A stretch of DNA of 64,000 nucleotides from Trachythela sp. YZ-2020 (lineage: Eukaryota > Cnidaria > Anthozoa > Malacalcyonacea > Clavulariidae), in NCBI GenBank assembly GCA_016169945.1, contig JADLSH010000256.1:744001-808000 (forward strand). Reading direction: 5' to 3'. Below, one piece after another: positions 36,301 through 49,131 of this stretch (its first letter is position 1; every line of letters begins with the position of its first letter). The position numbers and the translations under genes are program-made. The notes beneath the pieces were generated by a model. The model made no database searches, was not told the origin of the DNA, and saw nothing but the letters and a program-made list of their open reading frames with translations.

Positions 36301-37953
36301 CCAGACGAAGTTTTACACAACAGTCAACTGCCATATTTGCTATACTCTACCGACACTGGCACCACACGATCGAGATAATTCAAGGTTAACCGATTAATGT
36401 CCAATGCATTTTAAAATAGTGTATTAATTTTTATTCTCCTAAGATTCTATTGTGGCCAGATGTTTTGCTTAATCCAAGCTAGCTTATAGCATGACATAAT
36501 GTCCAGGCAGTCTACCAGTCTTCAGGTAGTTTTACAGAACAGTCAACTGCCGAGTATCCCACTCTCCTTATAATAACTCAAATAAAGGTTTCAATAATTG
36601 CATAGCATGGCTAGTTGCTAATGTCTAGCTTCACCACTGAGACAAAGTATATAATCTAGCTTGCTTTCTGCAGGACATTTGATGTTTGGCAAGTGCTATT
36701 TACTGCGGTACATTTAATGTTGTGCAAGTACTCTGACCTCATACTTCATATTCTATGTTGGATGTGTAATCGTATTCTAGTTGAGTAGTTGTCTTTTACA
36801 CCAATATCTACATTGACACACACAATATTTTTTTCCATAACCCTCGTCAGCAATTGAGAGTATAGTCCAGGATAAAATGGTCCAGTGTCGTGTCCTGTGC
36901 ACTGGGTGCCCGGAGGATGTACAGTAGACCAGTTAATGATTATTGGGGAGAACCAAGTGTTTGTTGAATGCCCTGGTACTGATGTGATCAACGCTCTGAT
37001 AGACGTCATATCCGCGCACTACCGTACGTTTTCAACGTTTCCTACGCAGATGGTATGGTTGTGGCCTTATCCTTTCTTCAGGAAATTGTGTTGTGATCAA
37101 GCGATAATGCATACAAAGGTACAAAGTACTCAGCATTAATGACTGAACTAAACAGTAGCATGTCAATAGCTGAAAACGAACTGTAGAACTATTCTGTTAT
37201 GAATTAAGCTAACTGTAATCCTACAAAATAGTCTGTACATTATTTAATAATCTTAACATTACTTTATAGTCTTAATAAATTATTTAACAATTATTGTAGT
37301 ATTATGCTTTCTTATATAATGGTAAAACTAGATTCAAAAATCATGGTTTCCACAGAGTAACTTTGAAAATACAAAGCACTACACAATCTGGGAATGGGTA
37401 TAACATTTGAATTATGTGTTTCAACCATCTTGCAATCATTGAAACATAGAATTAAGATGTCAACCATTTTCGATGTGTGCATTGTTTTGTATGTTCTTAA
37501 GCCCGATTCAATTTGTGTGTTCGAAGTTGTGTTTTAGGAAAGGTGTGTAATAGAGTACAGGGTCAATACATGTGTTTTCTAGCACAGCTTTGGCTGCGTA
37601 ATAAAACACACCTTGCTGTGTATCAAAACACACCTTGGTGTGTTTCAAAACACACCTTGATGTGTTAGAAAACACATCTTGGTGTGTTAGAAAACACACC
37701 TTCTTCCAAAACACACCTTTAGGTGTGTTAAAATTTGGACATGCCGAAAACACACCTTTAGGTTTGTTTTCTAACACACCTTATGGTGTGTTTAACACAC
37801 CTTATGGTGTGTTTAACACACCTTAGGTGTGTATCAAAACATACCTTAAGGTGTGTTTAACACACCTTATGGTGTGTTACAAAACACACCAAAAGGTGTG
37901 TTAAAATTTGGACAAAAAAGGTGTGTTAATTTAACACACCTTTTTTTAGAGTG
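33388..37953 (+). mobile_element. TA-flanked element with palindrome arrays at both ends
   Basis: The ends CACTCTAAAAACAGGTGTG and the complement of CACACCTTTTTTTAGAGTG lie between TA dinucleotides; copy A has the empty site CTGTATAGTGTTG at 15471. Arrays of the palindrome ACACACCTTGGTGTGT occupy about 33395-33750 and 37540-37945. The interior is single-copy within this window and holds scattered coding-like stretches. The superfamily is not assigned; TA targets occur in Tc1/mariner and ISL2EU-type elements. Confidence 0.85.
36880..37115 (+). pseudogene. C-terminal remnant of an element-borne gene (ALxxYVFNVSY motif)
   Basis: The plus strand reads GENQVFVECPGTDVINALID and, after a one-base shift, IRALPYVFNVSYADGMVVAL followed by SFLQEIVL and a stop. 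A similar ending (YVLNMEYTPG ... FLEAVLM) occurs at 55700-55870 next to another palindrome array. I recall this ending from uncharacterised, often SAM/PB1-domain, multicopy genes of fish and corals; that link is uncertain. Upstream frames at 35067-35666 may be other exons. Confidence 0.5.
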
Positions 37954-37955
37954 TA

Positions 37956-38165
37956 GTGTTGTTAGAGAACTCTGTTTGCGGCCGTGGCGGGAAAGGCGAA
38001 AACTACACAGCAACGTTTAAATATAGAGAAAGCGAAATATTATCTACCATGAATTCTAATATTACTGATATGTTATTTTATTTCCCAATGAATATCTCGC
38101 AATCAGCCCTAAATTCTATTTCATACAACATCACTACCCTAATAATATTTAAACAATGATGTCTG
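37956..38165. repeat. Large repeat unit, copy C (right part)
   Basis: It matches copy A from 15478 onward (GTTGTTAGAGAACTCTGTTTGC) for about 210 bases and then diverges. Confidence 0.8.
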
Positions 38166-38449
38166 CCCCAAACGAGACAAAATTCATATATACGAACAAC
38201 ATTCATATACATGATCGGCATGAACATGTAACGTATCTGTTATTAGAGTCTTATTCTGCAGAGGCCTTGTAAACTTTATCCTTACCCGATTTTTTAAGTG
38301 CAAAATCGTCGCTTTTTTATTTTTGGGACATCGCTTTTGGAATTTTGGAGCATCGTTTTTTATTTTTGTGGCCTTGCGGTTTTTAGGGCCCCGTGCTTTG
38401 GGGCCGACAGTGTAGAATGTTTTGGGCGAACCCCAGACTGATATTTCGA

Positions 38450-38775
38450 GAGGAAAGAGTTAGCTATACACTTGGCGGAACATCTCCTTCTCCAAGACTT
38501 TATTAATTATTGGCAATATTGAGATTGGTCGATAGTTTTCACAGTTAGTTTTGTCTTCAGATTTATAGATAGGGGATACGCGAGCCCTTTTCTATTTGTC
38601 GACATGGATGCCACATTGGAGTGATAAGTTGAAAATATAAGTCAATGAAGGGGCAATTGTATCCACAGACATCTTTAGAATTTTAGCTGGTATTTTATCG
38701 AGTCCAGTAGATTTATTTGCTTTCAGATTGTTTGGAGTCGAAAAAACATAATTAACAGCAATATCAGAAAAATTA
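38450..38775 (-). pseudogene. LINE reverse transcriptase fragment (N-terminal RT motifs)
   Basis: The minus strand reads LKANKSTGLDKIPAKILKM, then a stop-interrupted stretch, then RVSPIYKSEDKTNCENYRPI and SILPIINKVLEK. These are the RT motif 0-2 blocks of CR1/L2-type LINEs. Both ends are truncated. Confidence 0.85.
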
Positions 38776-38779
38776 CATC

Positions 38780-39735
38780 TTACATATTACAATTACATAT
38801 TTTGAGACAATCATCGTTCTCATCGTTGTCACACGACAAGTCAGCCGCCAATTCCGGCCCAATATTTATAAACTTTTAGCGCGAGTATTGACTTGAGTTA
38901 AGTTGAATGATGAAATACTCAGAACGCTAATATGATATACAATTTTATTTAATATAGAAATTCGTCGGTACAATTTGTTGATTTGTTTTGAAGAGATGTT
39001 CTCTTGAGCGCCAAGCGAGACTGTAATAATTCTACGTTATTTACAAGTTATTTTATAGACAAATGAGTAGGCGTAAAAGCTATTAAGTTCCTGTCAACAA
39101 GTATTAAAATTAAGTGTTATTGCCAAGTGTTACGCCTAAAGGAAATTAACTGTTAATACTATTTAGCGTGGTTAGATTAGTTAAGGTGAGGCCATTTCCT
39201 AAAAGAGTTAGAAACTAAAAATAATGTTTGTAAATGTTCCAAATGTTCGTTGCGCGCAAACAGGAAACCGCATAATATGCGCGTAGTTAAATCGCGTGAC
39301 GAGACACTACAAACTGATAAGCATTTAACGATTCATCAATAAGTTTTGTGTCAGTTAAAGGGCATATGTCACCATTACCTTTTTATTTTAAATATCGGCC
39401 GTGACGAGACAATTCGAATGATATGTATCATTCTTTAAACGGATAAGTACTTCAAGAGATATTTTGGCTCAAACATGCCAAAAAATAGGTATTTTCAAAA
39501 CATGGCAGGGAGAAAAGAGGCTGATTACGAATAGCCGCGATGACGTCAAATCGAAAAGTCATACTTTGTTTACATTATCAAACAATATAGCAAAATATTC
39601 ATATTGGAAGCGAAAAACTGCCGAAATATTCAATTTTCTTGCATATCCGTGGGGAATTCGACTTCAGGATTTTGCGAAAAAGAAAGGTGAACATTGCTTT
39701 TCCCAGAATTTGGTGAAATCTCTCATATTTTCAGG
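38780..39735. other. No gene recognised
   Basis: The stretch is AT-rich. A 115-codon plus-strand frame at 39464-39811 runs into the foldback arm and matches no family I know. Confidence 0.4.
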
Positions 39736-39737
39736 TA

Positions 39738-42560
39738 GTCTAGGACCTGTATTGGAGTTTGTATGCATTTCATTTAGGACAGATTATCTCAACTGTTTTA
39801 GGTTAAAATGACCATGGCGGTCAACATGGCATATGTGCCAAAACCCGAATTCGGGGCGAAAGTCCTGAAAATGACCACACCCAGAAACGGCACTGTCGAC
39901 ATAGCTCTATATCCTGAACCACCAAAGCTACAGTCTTTCTGAATTGTTTATAGTGTTTAGAATGGTTGCTTTTAGGGGTGGTCACTGGAGGGTGAAATTT
40001 GTCTAGGTATCATATTTTACAAGAAAATTACTATCCACCATCCCAGGTCAACTGCTAATTATTCTTCAAATTACTCATTCACCTGGCAAAGTCTATGTTT
40101 TCTTATTTCCTAAAACATTTTGTCATAGGATGAAACAATATGCTTATTTTAATATAATTATTATAAATTTCATAAGGAATGATATTATTTTGTTGAGATA
40201 TAACACATTTCATTTCACTTACCCCCCACCAGTGTTCTGGCGGATTTCAGCCATATTTGCCGATTTGTTTGCTATTTATCGCCGAGCCTCGCAAGTATCA
40301 CCCAAATGTTGTACTTTAACACAATGCTAGTAGACTAAAGAATAATTCAACCAAGTTTCGTCGGGTTTTGGGGTAGTGCCATGTATTTTATTTTCGATTT
40401 TGTGTCCTTCGACATTTCCTCAATTATGTTGCCATTGCAATGTCTCGCGATCGCCGCTTCTCTGCGCGATAAATGCCACTTCTTCGTCCACATCTGTATT
40501 TACATTACAGTATCCAAAAATAATTGAATGTAGAATAGTTCCAATCGAAAAATTGAAAGCATTAGTGCCACTTGGGAGTCTCCGCGCAATCTTCACGAAA
40601 ACTCCTCGTGGGCAACATTACAGGGGGGTGACAATTTTCTCGAATACGTTTTTTCGCGACCACAGCAAATCAAGTAAAGTTCGTGTGTTTAATTGTTTAT
40701 ATGTTTTATGTGAAAATAAATATTCGTGTAATTTTGTATTTTTCTGGTTTCCTTTAGCTATAAAAAAGAAACCAGAGACTTACGCAATCTGTTTGCACCA
40801 TCCTTTTAAGGCTATTCTGTGTAGACGCCTGTAGGTTTCAGCCCTCAGACCTCAGTTTTAAAATAAATCATAATTAATATATCGCACATATATAGTTATA
40901 TACTTTTGACAGATGTAAAAAATACTTCTGTTCGAAATTCGACTATCGAAGTAATCGAAATATTCGGTAAAAGCTCAAAGTAAGAAAAAGTAGTACCTGC
41001 TGGTTTTGTCTTTTGACAAGATTATTTTTTGCGAGAGAGGTGTTTCAATATAGAGACAAAGAGGAAACTGAAATAAAGTGAAATGGTAAGACAAATGTTT
41101 TATAATTATGCTTACAAATTATTTGTGCAGCGTGATAAAAAGCACGTGTAGTAGTAGCACGAAATGTGCGATTAGTATACGGTAGTATAAGCTTTATAAT
41201 TACTAAATTAGACTTTATATTTATTAAACCACTTTGTCCTTGACCGGAAAAAAACTTACATATTTAGGTGATAAGTCGGCCTCCTAAAGGCTTTTTTTGC
41301 CGCGATCACGTAGTTGTCAAAACATGTGTAATGTGTAATTTATAACATGTGCTTTATATGCATGGTTTTTGTAATAGGAAAGACAAGATCCATCAGGTTT
41401 TTAATTAAGAGTAAATAAAACTGAGAGCTGAAACGTACAGGCGTCTACACAGAATAGCCTTAAAAATGGTCCAAAAAGATTGCGTAAGTCTCTGGTTTCT
41501 TTTTTATAGCTAAAGGAAACCAGAAAAATACAAAATTACGCGAGTATTTGTTTATTTTGTCATAAAACATATAAACAGTTAAACACACGAACATTACTTG
41601 GGTTGCTGTGGTCGCGAACAAACGTATTCGTGAAAATTTTCACCCCCCCTCCCCTGTAATGTTGTCCACGAGGAGTTTTCGTGAAGATTGCGCGAGACTT
41701 TCAAATTATTTTGAACCTTTTGTTTTTGATTCTCATTCTTGATCAACGAGGGGAGGTTTTTCACTCCCAAGTGGGACTAAGCTTTCAATTTTTCGATTGG
41801 GACTATTCTACAATGAATTATTTTTGGATACTGTAATATAAATACAGATGTGGACGAAGAAGTGGCATTTATCGGGGAGAGAAGCAGCGAGACATTGCAA
41901 TAGCGACATAATTGAGGAAATGTCGAAGGACACAAAATCGAAGATAAAATACATGGCACTACTCCAAAATCCGACGAAACTTGGTTGAATTATTCTTTAG
42001 TCAACTAGCATTGTGTTAAAGTACAACATTTGGATGATACTTGCGTGGCTCGGCGATAAAAAGGAATCAAATCGGCAAAATATGGCTGAAATCGTGTTCT
42101 GGCGGGGGGGTAAGTGAAATGAAATGTGTTATATCTCAACAAAACAATATCATTTCTTATCAAATTTATAATCATTATATTAAAATAAGCATATTTTTTC
42201 ATCCTATGACAAAAATTTTAGGAAATAAGAAAACATAGCAGTTGACCTGGGATGGGGCATAGTCATTTTCTTGTAAAATATGATACCTAGACAAATTTCA
42301 CCCTCCAGTGGCCCCCCCCAAAAGCAACCATTCTAAACACTATAAGCAATTCAGAAAGGCTGTAGCTTTGGTGGTTCAGAATTTAGAGCTATGTCAACAG
42401 TGCCGTTTCTGGGCGTGGTCATTTTCAGGACTTTCGCCCCGGAGTCGGATTTTGGCACATATGCCATGTTGACCGCCATGGTCATTTTACCCTAAAACGG
42501 TTGAGATAATCTGTCCTAAAGGAAATTCATACAAACTCCTTTACAGGTCCTAGAGTAACG
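39738..42560. repeat. Second foldback element, arms about 1.1 kb
   Basis: The left arm (39738 to about 40866) and right arm (about 41412-42560) are inverted copies. Examples are GACCATGGCGGTCAACATGG at 39810 and its complement near 42468-42487, and CTATTCTGTGTAGACGCCTG near 40811 with its complement near 41440. The spacer is about 545 bases. No transposase is seen. The sequence is unrelated to the first foldback. Confidence 0.9.
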
Positions 42561-43560
42561 ATAGAGAGCAGAAAAACACTTGCTATTAGTTTGTTTAGGT
42601 TTGCATGTCACGTCACATGTATAGCGTGAAATGTTGTATACTATTATTTTCATTTCTCATATTTTCAACTGGCCAACCTCGTGAATAATCCAAACTCATT
42701 TACCTGTTAATGAGACACAGCTGGAAGCCAGTATTTCTTGGGCGATTATGTGCGTATACCAATATACAAACGAGCCAATAATCTACAATCACTCCTTTCT
42801 TAAATTGTGCACGTCAGTAGACATGTCTCGAACGAAGATAGTCAATACAACTCCTAATTCCTCAGCCATCTCTCGAAGTGCTATACCAACGAACAATTAT
42901 GTAACATGACCACCAGTTTACTCTGATGTGACTGACAGGCTGTGCGTAATCTCTCATAATTATAATCATAGCTGGCGGCGATTATGGTTTGGCGTTCAAT
43001 ATTATTCAATGGATTGCGACAAACAAATACGGTTTCATATAATTATGTACTGTATATGGCTATCGTATATGTTTGTAATAACTGTTTAATCGTCATAGTT
43101 GATATCAGGACTTGCTCTCAAAAAAAGTTAATTGCCAAGGTCAATTATTAGTTTATGTTTGTAATAGCATGGCGTTTCGACTCCTATTCTCTGGACTTTT
43201 AACGGGCTATCAACGCAGTAATAACGCCCGATAAACGATGTACTACGCACGGTCGAAAAACACATAAAAAATCCCGTTCAAAAATACTGAACGCGAATCA
43301 AACACCTTTCAAAGCAGAATTTATGAACACATCGCAAACGCTGAATGATTCATTGTGAACGCTTTTAAACATACACAGGCACGCTCAGAAAACGCAAGAG
43401 GTAGACGTGTAAACGATAGAAAAACTCAGTTCATATTTGTTTGGACTCATTACTAACGCCCCGTGAACGCAGCTTCAACTGCATTTTAACGACGTTTTAA
43501 GCAATTTGTGAGATGACTTAAAGTACGTTTTCCTATGAACGGTCACAATTATTCAATGTA
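42561..43560. other. No gene recognised
   Basis: Both strands were scanned without finding a credible coding stretch. The right part may be LINE 5' UTR. Confidence 0.4.
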
Positions 43561-43564
43561 GTTA

Positions 43565-45941
43565 TCCAGAGCCAATGATGAACTCAGCCAGAAGAAACTA
43601 CAAGTATGTCACACACCATAACGGAATTGAGCCTATCTAACAAGAATCTTGAAAACGAGAAGTCAAGTTTACTGAGAGCCCTTCGGCTAATACAAATTGA
43701 CCACAATCAGTTGGGTATAAACTCAAATACCATGGAAAAGCCTTGGAATACTGTGAGCAATCACAAAACAAATCAGATTCAATGCAAATCACCAGAAAAG
43801 CCGCCTATTAACAAGAACGTTATAAACGGCAGCTCTGTTAACAGATATGAAATCCTCAGCGACAACGATCCAGAAATCAATAAAAGAAATCAATAAAAGA
43901 AATCAATAAAAATCATTACCAATAAACCGACAACATCAAAGAAACCGGATAACAAACAAGGATGATAGACAACAAAAACTCCATACAACAGTTAATAGGC
44001 GACTCCTTTATTAAGAACATCAAAGGGCCAAAGCTTGGCAAACAGGTCGGCACGCGGGTAGTAGTGAAATGTTTTACTGGTTCTTCAACAAATTACATGA
44101 GATATTATTTAAAACCTAAAATGGAACGAAGGCCAAATCAAGTTTTTCTCCATTGCAGGACAAATGATCTGAATAATTCGAGTCCCGCTAAAGTTGCCGA
44201 GAAGATTGTAAATCTTGCAAAAGAAGTAGAAAAGAGCTCAAACTAAAGTTATGATTTCAGAACTTGTCTCAAGGCGAGATATGAATGACCAAGTTGTCAC
44301 AGTCAACGAATATCTTAGAAAATATTGCCAAACTAATGGCTGGATACTTATTGAACATCACAATACAACATTTTCTGAGTTGAATAGAGAAGGACTTCAT
44401 TTAAATCATGAAGGTAATTGCAAACTTTTTAAAAGCTTTGTAGATACTATAGCAGCTAGCACGCATGATTGAAATGTATTTTCTTGAATGCCGAGCCTAA
44501 TGCGAGTTCTTTCTATCTTAATCCTGAACTTACCAAAGTGTGTATTTGAATCGTGTATTTGAATTTTGTAACCGTTTTAGTAAATTGTAATATATATAGC
44601 ACTCTCCTGTAAATAGGTTTAAACGCTCTGAAGATGTTGTAAACTAAACAACGAAACGTAAGGAAATAAATTTTACTCTTTTATAAAAATGTCTTGTTTG
44701 AAAGTCATTTGCTGGGCTTTAATATTTAAATTTACATTACCAAAGTCGATACGGAATCGACATCACCTTTTCCAACTAAGCGCGGGTTCAAACTAGCCTC
44801 GTTAAATATAGCTAATCCTGCTTGTTAATTATGCAGTAGATATTCTTAAAATCAATGAAACTAAAATAGATAATTCGATTAAAGATTGCGATGTACATAT
44901 CCCAGGGTATGAAATACTTCGCCGAGATAGAGACCGACATGGTGGTGGTGTTTGTTTCTATATTAAAACCACTATTAACTTTTCGGTAGCTACGTGACGA
45001 ATTGAAAATTTGGAAGATTTATGTATCGAAATTCGAAATCTTAATTTAAACCTTTGTTGTTGTCAACTGGTAGCTATAGGCCCCCCAATTCTCCCGTGGA
45101 ACTATTTACTTCTTTTGAGTCCCTTATTGGGCGACTTGATGCTGAAAATGTCGAGTTTTATTTAATGGGAGATTTTAACTTTAATTTGTCTAAAAATAGT
45201 ACTCAGTATGACAACAATGCTCATCTGCTGTCGAACATTACCGACACATATGGTCTTCAACAACTAATTAATGAGCATACCCGTATTACGAAAACTACCT
45301 AGTTCCGCCTTGATCGACCTAATTTACACTAACTAACCGGAAAGCGTAGTTTGTTCAGGAGTCTCACATTGCGGTATTAGTGATCATAGCCTAATCTATG
45401 CCTACCGCAAATTATCTATAAACACTATATCTACTAGGGGAAGTAGCTACATTTTACCTATAGAAGCTTTAATACGATTTCCTCTCAAGGCTGGGATTAT
45501 AATCTGTCCAACCAGGGCGGAATAAAACACGGGCGGGGAAACGCGCTGATAGCGCGCTGATCTATGTGTGATGCAGGGGGAGACTGGCGCTAGCACGCGA
45601 TTTGCGAGAAAAGTGCGCGATTTGTAAAAGAAGTAGGACAAAAATTTGGAAAAAAAATGTAAGTACTCTTCCTGCGGAGGCAACGTTTAAGTACTCTTCC
45701 TGAAAATCCTACTTTTGAAATAAATGGAATACCGTTAGATCGAGTTTCCACAACAAAGTCACTTGGTGTCTTAATTGACGAAAATCTTACTTTGAGTAGT
45801 TATATCCTTAAGTTGACAAAACCAATTGCTTCAGTTATCGGTGCCGTCAAGCGATTAAGGTCATTTGTTTCATTGAAAACATTGCACATAGTTTATCAAC
45901 CTCCTATACAGCCACATTTTGACTACTGTAATATTCTGTGG
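43565..45941 (+). pseudogene. Decayed CR1/L2-type LINE: ORF1 esterase, endonuclease, RT tail
   Basis: ORF1 remnants at 43606-44472 include an SGNH/GDSL-type esterase-like part (IGDSFIKNIKGPKL, then KPKMERRPNQVFLHCRTNDL, then after a one-base shift LNREGLHLNHEG). ORF2 endonuclease remnants at about 44840-45470 include IPGYEILRRDRDRHGGGVCF and FYLMGDFNFNL. From about 45690 an RT thumb follows (KSLGVLIDENLTLSSY, IQPHFDYCNILW). The RT palm is deleted. Frameshifts and stops are frequent. A TIR element (45942-49335) splits the tail, which resumes at 49336. Confidence 0.85.
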
Positions 45942-46385
45942 CAGGCGGTGTGCGTATTGGGATCGCAAAGCACTGTGGGCGAAGCTTTTTCAAAATGGCG
46001 ACGTAGAAGTTAAAAACAGGTGAGCTATTACACTCATTTTATCCCACTTATAACCAATATTTTATTATGTTTTACACTGATTATACCTTTTTATTGTTTT
46101 ATGAAGCTCCGAGAGCACTTTTCTAGTTTCATTCAAAATCCGTGTGCAAATGGTTTTGTTATATTTTTATGCTCAGATTTGTGCGGTAATTTTAGGGTCA
46201 GATTTGTTTGCAGTTTGCGAGTATTTTTTTGCCGTTCGTTGGCTAAAATTAATGGATATGGCTTATTTAGTACTTCTTCTGTGTAAAAATGTAAACGCTC
46301 CCCAACGCTCCCCATTGCAACACACAGTTCTAAGTAGTTGAACATGGTGATTTTTTCCCTTTGTAGAGGATAGTATTTAGCCACA

Positions 46386-47543
46386 ATGGCATCCAAAAGG
46401 CGTGTGGTTGAAGAAGGCAATGCACCAGGGAAGCCAATAAATAAACGACAAACTGCAAATGTAACGTCAAGAAAAACGCTTTTTCCTGATAAATCGAAAA
46501 ATTCGCGTCCAAGTCGTACAGAATGGTCTGATGAGGAATGTTCAGCTTTAACACAATACATTTGTCTGTTTTGGAATGAAGCATATACAGACAAGTGGCC
46601 TATGATAAAAGACCCAAATTTTGGGATGCTTGTGCTGAGTCCGTCAACAAAGTTTGTAACTCATCTAGAACAGGTTTGTGTTTCTTTTTAAATATATTTA
46701 ACATATAAAATTGTGTATTGGTAATAGTGGTAATACAGCAAAAAATATGGGGAATTGAAATAAAACCACGTTTACATTCAAAAGTATTCTAGTATATCAT
46801 CTTCACGCACCAGTCAATGTAAACCCCAACCCTCTAACCGGTGGCTATGTTGGAATAAGCTGAGCATTACCAGCTTATTCCTATCCCTATCAGTGGGGCT
46901 TCGGTTTTGGCAGGGATTTGACCATTCAACAGAAACAGAGGTTGTTTCCGATGCATGTATGTTCGAGGGCAACGACAATGAGTGATGATTGCAGTCTGTA
47001 TCGTATTCCATATTTGAATCTTCATTCCATTTGGCAGGCATTTATTTCTTTATTAAATTATTAGTATTTTGCCCAGGCAAATATTAGTATTTTGCCTGGT
47101 ATTTAACCCATTGAGCGCCAGTGCTCTCCCCTTAACGAGCAAAGTCGTCACGTTAGGCCGAGAAAAATAATAAGTAGGGCACATTTGGGTGCAATGCAGT
47201 TTAATGCAGTTTAATGATATGGTCATTTTTTTTCTATCAAAGGTGTTTCAAGACTTTGTCAGAAGCAGAGACAGCATTTGACATTGATTACATCAAATCC
47301 GAAGCATTAAATATTGACACTTCCAAATATTGAGCACCACATCAACATACAGATGATTTACTTCAGTGTTCTTGTGCCAATGATGATAACATTGATGATA
47401 ATACAGAAGATTTTTGTGGAGATATTGTAAAGAAATTTTTATCAAGTTATGACACTATGTCATCAAGACTACGAAGAAACGTTTCAAATGTCAGCTGTAG
47501 CCCATCTATTACTTCATCCAACAAGAAAACAATGCCCACTCAC
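46386..47543 (+). pseudogene. Myb/SANT-like protein remnant inside the TIR transposon
   Basis: The frame at 46386 reads a basic N-terminus and then WSDEECSALTQYICLFW and DKWPMIKDPNF, a Myb/SANT-like DNA-binding pattern. A missing base after DPNF shifts the frame. A donor follows at about 46674. A downstream exon begins near 47241 and encodes an acidic stretch (CANDDNIDDNTEDFCGDIVK) with one in-frame stop. Such proteins are common accessory genes in DNA transposons; the role here is inferred. Confidence 0.55.
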
Positions 47544-48290
47544 TGAAACCATTACCTAAAATGTACAATGCCATTCCATAAATGCCAGCACAGTGGAGAG
47601 GGAAATGAAGGGTAGGGGGACAAAAAAAGGCACCCAAATGTTAAAGTACATTGAGGGTGACAAGGTCTGCATTGATAGCGGTAATTCTTACTATGTAGTA
47701 GTATGATGATGATGATGTATTAAACAAATGACAAAAAAATGCAGTGAACTTGGAATATGCTTTCCGTAATTAATCCCCCCCACAATTTGCCTCCTGTTAT
47801 ATTTTGGGTACCCCACTGAGCTGCAAGCAACTTGGCATGTTGCTCCCTCACCTGGACAGCCCCGATACTGGTATATATGTGACACAGTGTGGTTGACGGC
47901 CTTTTGTATCACCCTGAAATCATACATTTTCAATAATTACCTCAGGAGTACTTCATTCTTCCCCATTTTACTGTAAAGGGTCATATACACTTCTGATGGA
48001 TGTGAACAAGTGGACGAGTTATGAATGTTCAACACTAAGAACATTCATAACTCATCTACTTGTTCGTATACATGTGTCAAAGAAAGAAAATTGCACTGGA
48101 AGTGTAAACAGGTCTTAACCAATTAAGTTGCATTGTGCCCTACCTTTATTTTTAAGTTAAGTAAGTAATTTATTATCAAGAAAGGGACTTGCATTAACCC
48201 ATTAAGCTGCAATGCCCCCAACTTTATTTACTTGAGGGAAAAGAGTATTGTGCATGATCAATCTGCTTCCAATATTTGGATAGTACAAAC

Positions 48291-49131
48291 CTTGCAACCA
48301 TAGGTCTGAATCCTCAGTTAGAGCAAAATCTACTTGACCCTTCCCAACCATATAAGCGATTTGGGCATCAGATTCGTATGGAGAAACAATGTATTTAATA
48401 TTTTCCTTTTTGCAGACCTTTTAAAAGAAAAATTTTAAAAAGTTTAGAAATCATACTAATAATTACAGTAGGCCCATTCCATGTAGTCATTGCAAATACT
48501 TACACTGTATGTCAAAATGTAAAAAAGGAATAATTAGTATATGAACTTTTATACTCAACTAACATTTATACAGTTCTCTACATCTTGGTGCACAATGGAT
48601 GTAGCTTGACTTCTCAGTTTCTTTGCTTCTCTTCTGAAATACTAGGCTCATCAGCTCTAGCCAAAAGCTTTGCCTATTTCAAAATATATAACAAAGCTTC
48701 AACTGAATTTCGGCTAATGTCTAGCAAATGCAAACCTATATAATAGATGGTCAAGTTCATTCAGTATATGTAGTTTTCTTACCTCTGTCTACGTTGATGT
48801 TCGATGGCTTTTGCTGGCAAGGCAAACCATCAAATACAACGATTGGAACAATACCTAACTCTTTTGTAATTTGTAAATGTCGTCTATAGATCTCAGCGCA
48901 TCTATGTATAATATAACGAAAACCATTATAAAATCATTATCAATCTACAGTAAAATACTTCATTATAAACAAAAACAATAACATGTCTCGTACTTTATAA
49001 ACTTATCTTTGAGAATTGAGGTTTGAGAATCTTAAAATATCACTCACCCTTCGCGGTTGCCATTCAGGTTCATCGAATATATAGTCCTTTGTGGATCCAA
49101 CATGAAGCGTCTATGGCCACTTTTTGACTCG
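48291..49131 (-). pseudogene. XPG/FEN1-like nuclease remnant inside the TIR transposon
   Basis: Exons on the minus strand: about 49131-49050 (SSQKVAIDASCWIHKG, XPG N-region with catalytic Asp), about 48901-48786 (RRHLQITKELGIVPIVVFDG, then a shift into AIEHQRRQR), about 48680-48600 (KLLARADEPSISEEK, ending at a stop) and 48417-48291 (YIVSPYESDAQIAYMVGKG then LTEDSDL, the XPG-I domain with its acidic metal-binding residues). Acceptors and donors are plausible (TTTTAAAAG|GTC at 48418; CAAG|GTTTGT at 48291). Frameshifts and a stop mark it as decayed. It could in principle be an acquired EXO1/FEN1 host copy, but the location between 31-bp TIRs favours an element gene. Confidence 0.85.

Noticed and set aside
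33388..37953. CRISPR-like appearance of the regularly spaced palindromes
   Set aside because: Spacing is irregular, spacers are absent or 4-10 bases, and the context is a eukaryotic transposon with TA target duplication.
39464..39811. 115-codon plus-strand frame running into the foldback arm
   Set aside because: No family resemblance and its end lies within the inverted repeat arm, so it is probably fortuitous.
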